DNA from: Actinomycetes bacterium | GTDB taxonomy: Bacteria; Actinomycetota; Acidimicrobiia; Spongiisociales; UBA5794 | DNA: 35,462 bases | Reading direction: 5' to 3' | Assembly (NCBI GenBank): GCA_024638645.1 | Contig: JAHEJX010000031.1 | Location: 1 to 35,462 of the forward strand | Part shown: in pieces, positions 34,523 to 35,462 of the stretch | Layout: each line of letters starts with the position of its first letter | Position numbering within the stretch: position 1 is the stretch's first letter | Notes under the pieces: generated by a model | What the model was told of the DNA's origin: nothing | What the model saw: the letters and a program-made list of their open reading frames with translations, nothing else | Databases searched by the model: none | Program-made: the position numbers and the translations under genes

Positions 34523-35462
34523 CCGATCTGAAAAACGATCTTCCCTTTGGCACGTCGACCGCTGATCGACCTGTATGCCTCCACGTAGTCGTCGAGTGCG
34601 TATGTCTCCGTCACTCGCGGCGAGATCGTTCCTTCGCTAACCATTGCCAATAGTTCGCGATAGTTCTGCCGGTTGGCAGCAGCGTCCCGTTCAGCCCAAC
34701 TCCCCCAGAACACTCCGACCAGGCTCGCCCCCTTGAGCAGCGCGAGATTCGCCGGCAGGCTTGGAATCTCCCCGCCGGCGAAGCCGATCACGAGGTGGCG
34801 CCCTTCCCACGCCAGACTTCGGAAAGCCTTCTCGGTGAGCTCGCCACCCACCGGGTCGTACACGACGTCGACTCCCCTGCCTTGGGTCAGCTCTTTGACG
34901 GACTCCCGCAGGTCGGACGTCGAATAGTCGATGCCTGTGGAGGCGCCGAGGTGCAACGCAAAAGCAACCTTCTCCTCGGATCCGGCGGCTGCGATCACAT
35001 CCGCCCCCAAGGCTACGCCGAGCTCGACGGCGGCAGCACCGACTCCCCCTGCCGCCCCGAACAGAATTGAATTTCGTTCCTCGTCTAAACCGTAAACGGC
35101 CTGGATCCCGTGCGGCAGGTCGGTCAGTTGCTTGATCAACGAGCCGTCGGCCGCGTAATGATAGAGATTGTCTTTTCCACTGCGCGGGCTCTGCCAAATA
35201 AAACTACCGTCTGGCAAAAACTGGGGATCACCGGGTGATTCGATCCAGGCGGGAGTCTGATCTCGAAACAGCCTGACTGACTCGCCGGATTGCGGATTGA
35301 CTGCCAGCAAATCCAGGTAAGTCTGTTCACGGTTTTGAACCTGGCAGGTTACTCGTTGCGAATCTGCCTGCCATGTCACGCGGGAAATCACGATATTAAA
35401 ACCCTTGTCCGAGTGTTCGCCCAACTGGGCCAGCCGGGTTGCGCCGGTTTGCGAATCAAAGA
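34519..35462 (-). CDS. Chimeric reading frame: quinone oxidoreductase C-terminus joined to DPP-IV/S9 propeller fragment, 5' end cut by window edge
   Basis: The frame is open to the right edge with no real start in the window (a TTG at 35424 is internal). Its first part (35462 to about 35062) reads like the beta-propeller of dipeptidyl-peptidase IV/S9 peptidases: FNIVISRVTWQADSQRV, DPQFLPDGSFIWQSPRSG, NLYHYAADGSLIKQLT. The rest (about 35061-34519) is the NADPH-binding half of a zinc-type alcohol dehydrogenase/quinone oxidoreductase: GAAGGVGAAAVELGVALGA, GIDYSTSDL, GVDVVYDPVGG and GRRAKGKIVFQIG at the end. The oxidoreductase lacks its N-terminal catalytic half. Base composition is visibly lower in GC in the propeller part. 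A join inside ILF-GAAGG suggests misassembly at a contig end. The oxidoreductase C-terminal part itself is reliable. Confidence 0.72.
   Translation of the reverse strand, partial: FDSQTGATRLAQLGEHSDKGFNIVISRVTWQADSQRVTCQVQNREQTYLDLLAVNPQSGESVRLFRDQTPAWIESPGDPQFLPDGSFIWQSPRSGKDNLYHYAADGSLIKQLTDLPHGIQAVYGLDEERNSILFGAAGGVGAAAVELGVALGADVIAAAGSEEKVAFALHLGASTGIDYSTSDLRESVKELTQGRGVDVVYDPVGGELTEKAFRSLAWEGRHLVIGFAGGEIPSLPANLALLKGASLVGVFWGSWAERDAAANRQNYRELLAMVSEGTISPRVTETYALDDYVEAYRSISGRRAKGKIVFQIG
35050..35065. other. Probable chimera junction
   Basis: On the minus strand the propeller-like text ends at NSILF and the oxidoreductase nucleotide-binding motif begins at GAAGGVG. Both families can carry a similar ILF/GAAG-like string here, which would provide the short shared sequence needed for a false join. 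Confidence 0.6.

Overview
The window is high-GC DNA with dense, mostly co-oriented genes, frequent GTG and TTG starts, many 1-4 base stop/start overlaps and Thr-rich secreted proteins. The RamB-type regulator of the glyoxylate shunt, the MtMCR-like racemase and the actinobacterial form of a 3b hydrogenase operon point to Actinomycetota. My best guess is an uncultured Acidimicrobiia-like lineage; this is inferred from gene content only.

Positions 1-15977 are all on the minus strand. Read in the direction of transcription they hold: a RamB/ScfR regulator; a small unknown protein coupled to an MFS transporter and a DUF1990 protein; a UMF1-type MFS transporter; a PQQ-type sugar dehydrogenase lipoprotein with ribokinase and a nucleoside hydrolase (a plausible ribose/nucleoside scavenging set); a 71-residue zinc-ribbon protein; then nurA-herA-sbcD-sbcC, a double-strand-break end-processing operon arranged like the archaeal NurA-HerA-Mre11-Rad50 set; and the start of an alpha-methylacyl-CoA racemase cut by the window edge.

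Positions 16107-19887 (+) carry malate synthase and isocitrate lyase, divergent from the RamB-like regulator, then a GNAT acetyltransferase. The regulator/aceB gap has plausible promoters in both directions, and a dyad lies inside the regulator's promoter spacer. From 19961 to 21660 (-) an EamA transporter is coupled to an unknown protein. Divergent from it, 21776-27157 (+) is a compact group 3b [NiFe] hydrogenase operon: beta subunit, cNMP-binding protein, gamma subunit, small and large subunits, maturation protease, a HypA-like protein lacking its zinc domain, and HypC. HypB, D, E and F are not in the window.

Positions 27181-34522 hold a secreted choice-of-anchor-B protein, a membrane-anchored HtrA-like protease without PDZ, a minus-strand set of an unknown protein, a CoA-binding protein and a GrdB/PrdB-like protein, then an orphan histidine kinase coupled to a Thr-rich surface protein. 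The most notable find is in the GrdB-like gene. It is interrupted by an in-frame UGA in a U-x-x-C context, followed 17 nt later by a GGUC hairpin loop resembling the E. coli fdhF SECIS, so it is almost certainly a selenoprotein. The right edge (34519-35462) is an in-frame chimera of a quinone oxidoreductase C-terminus with a DPP-IV/S9-type beta-propeller piece, probably an assembly artefact.
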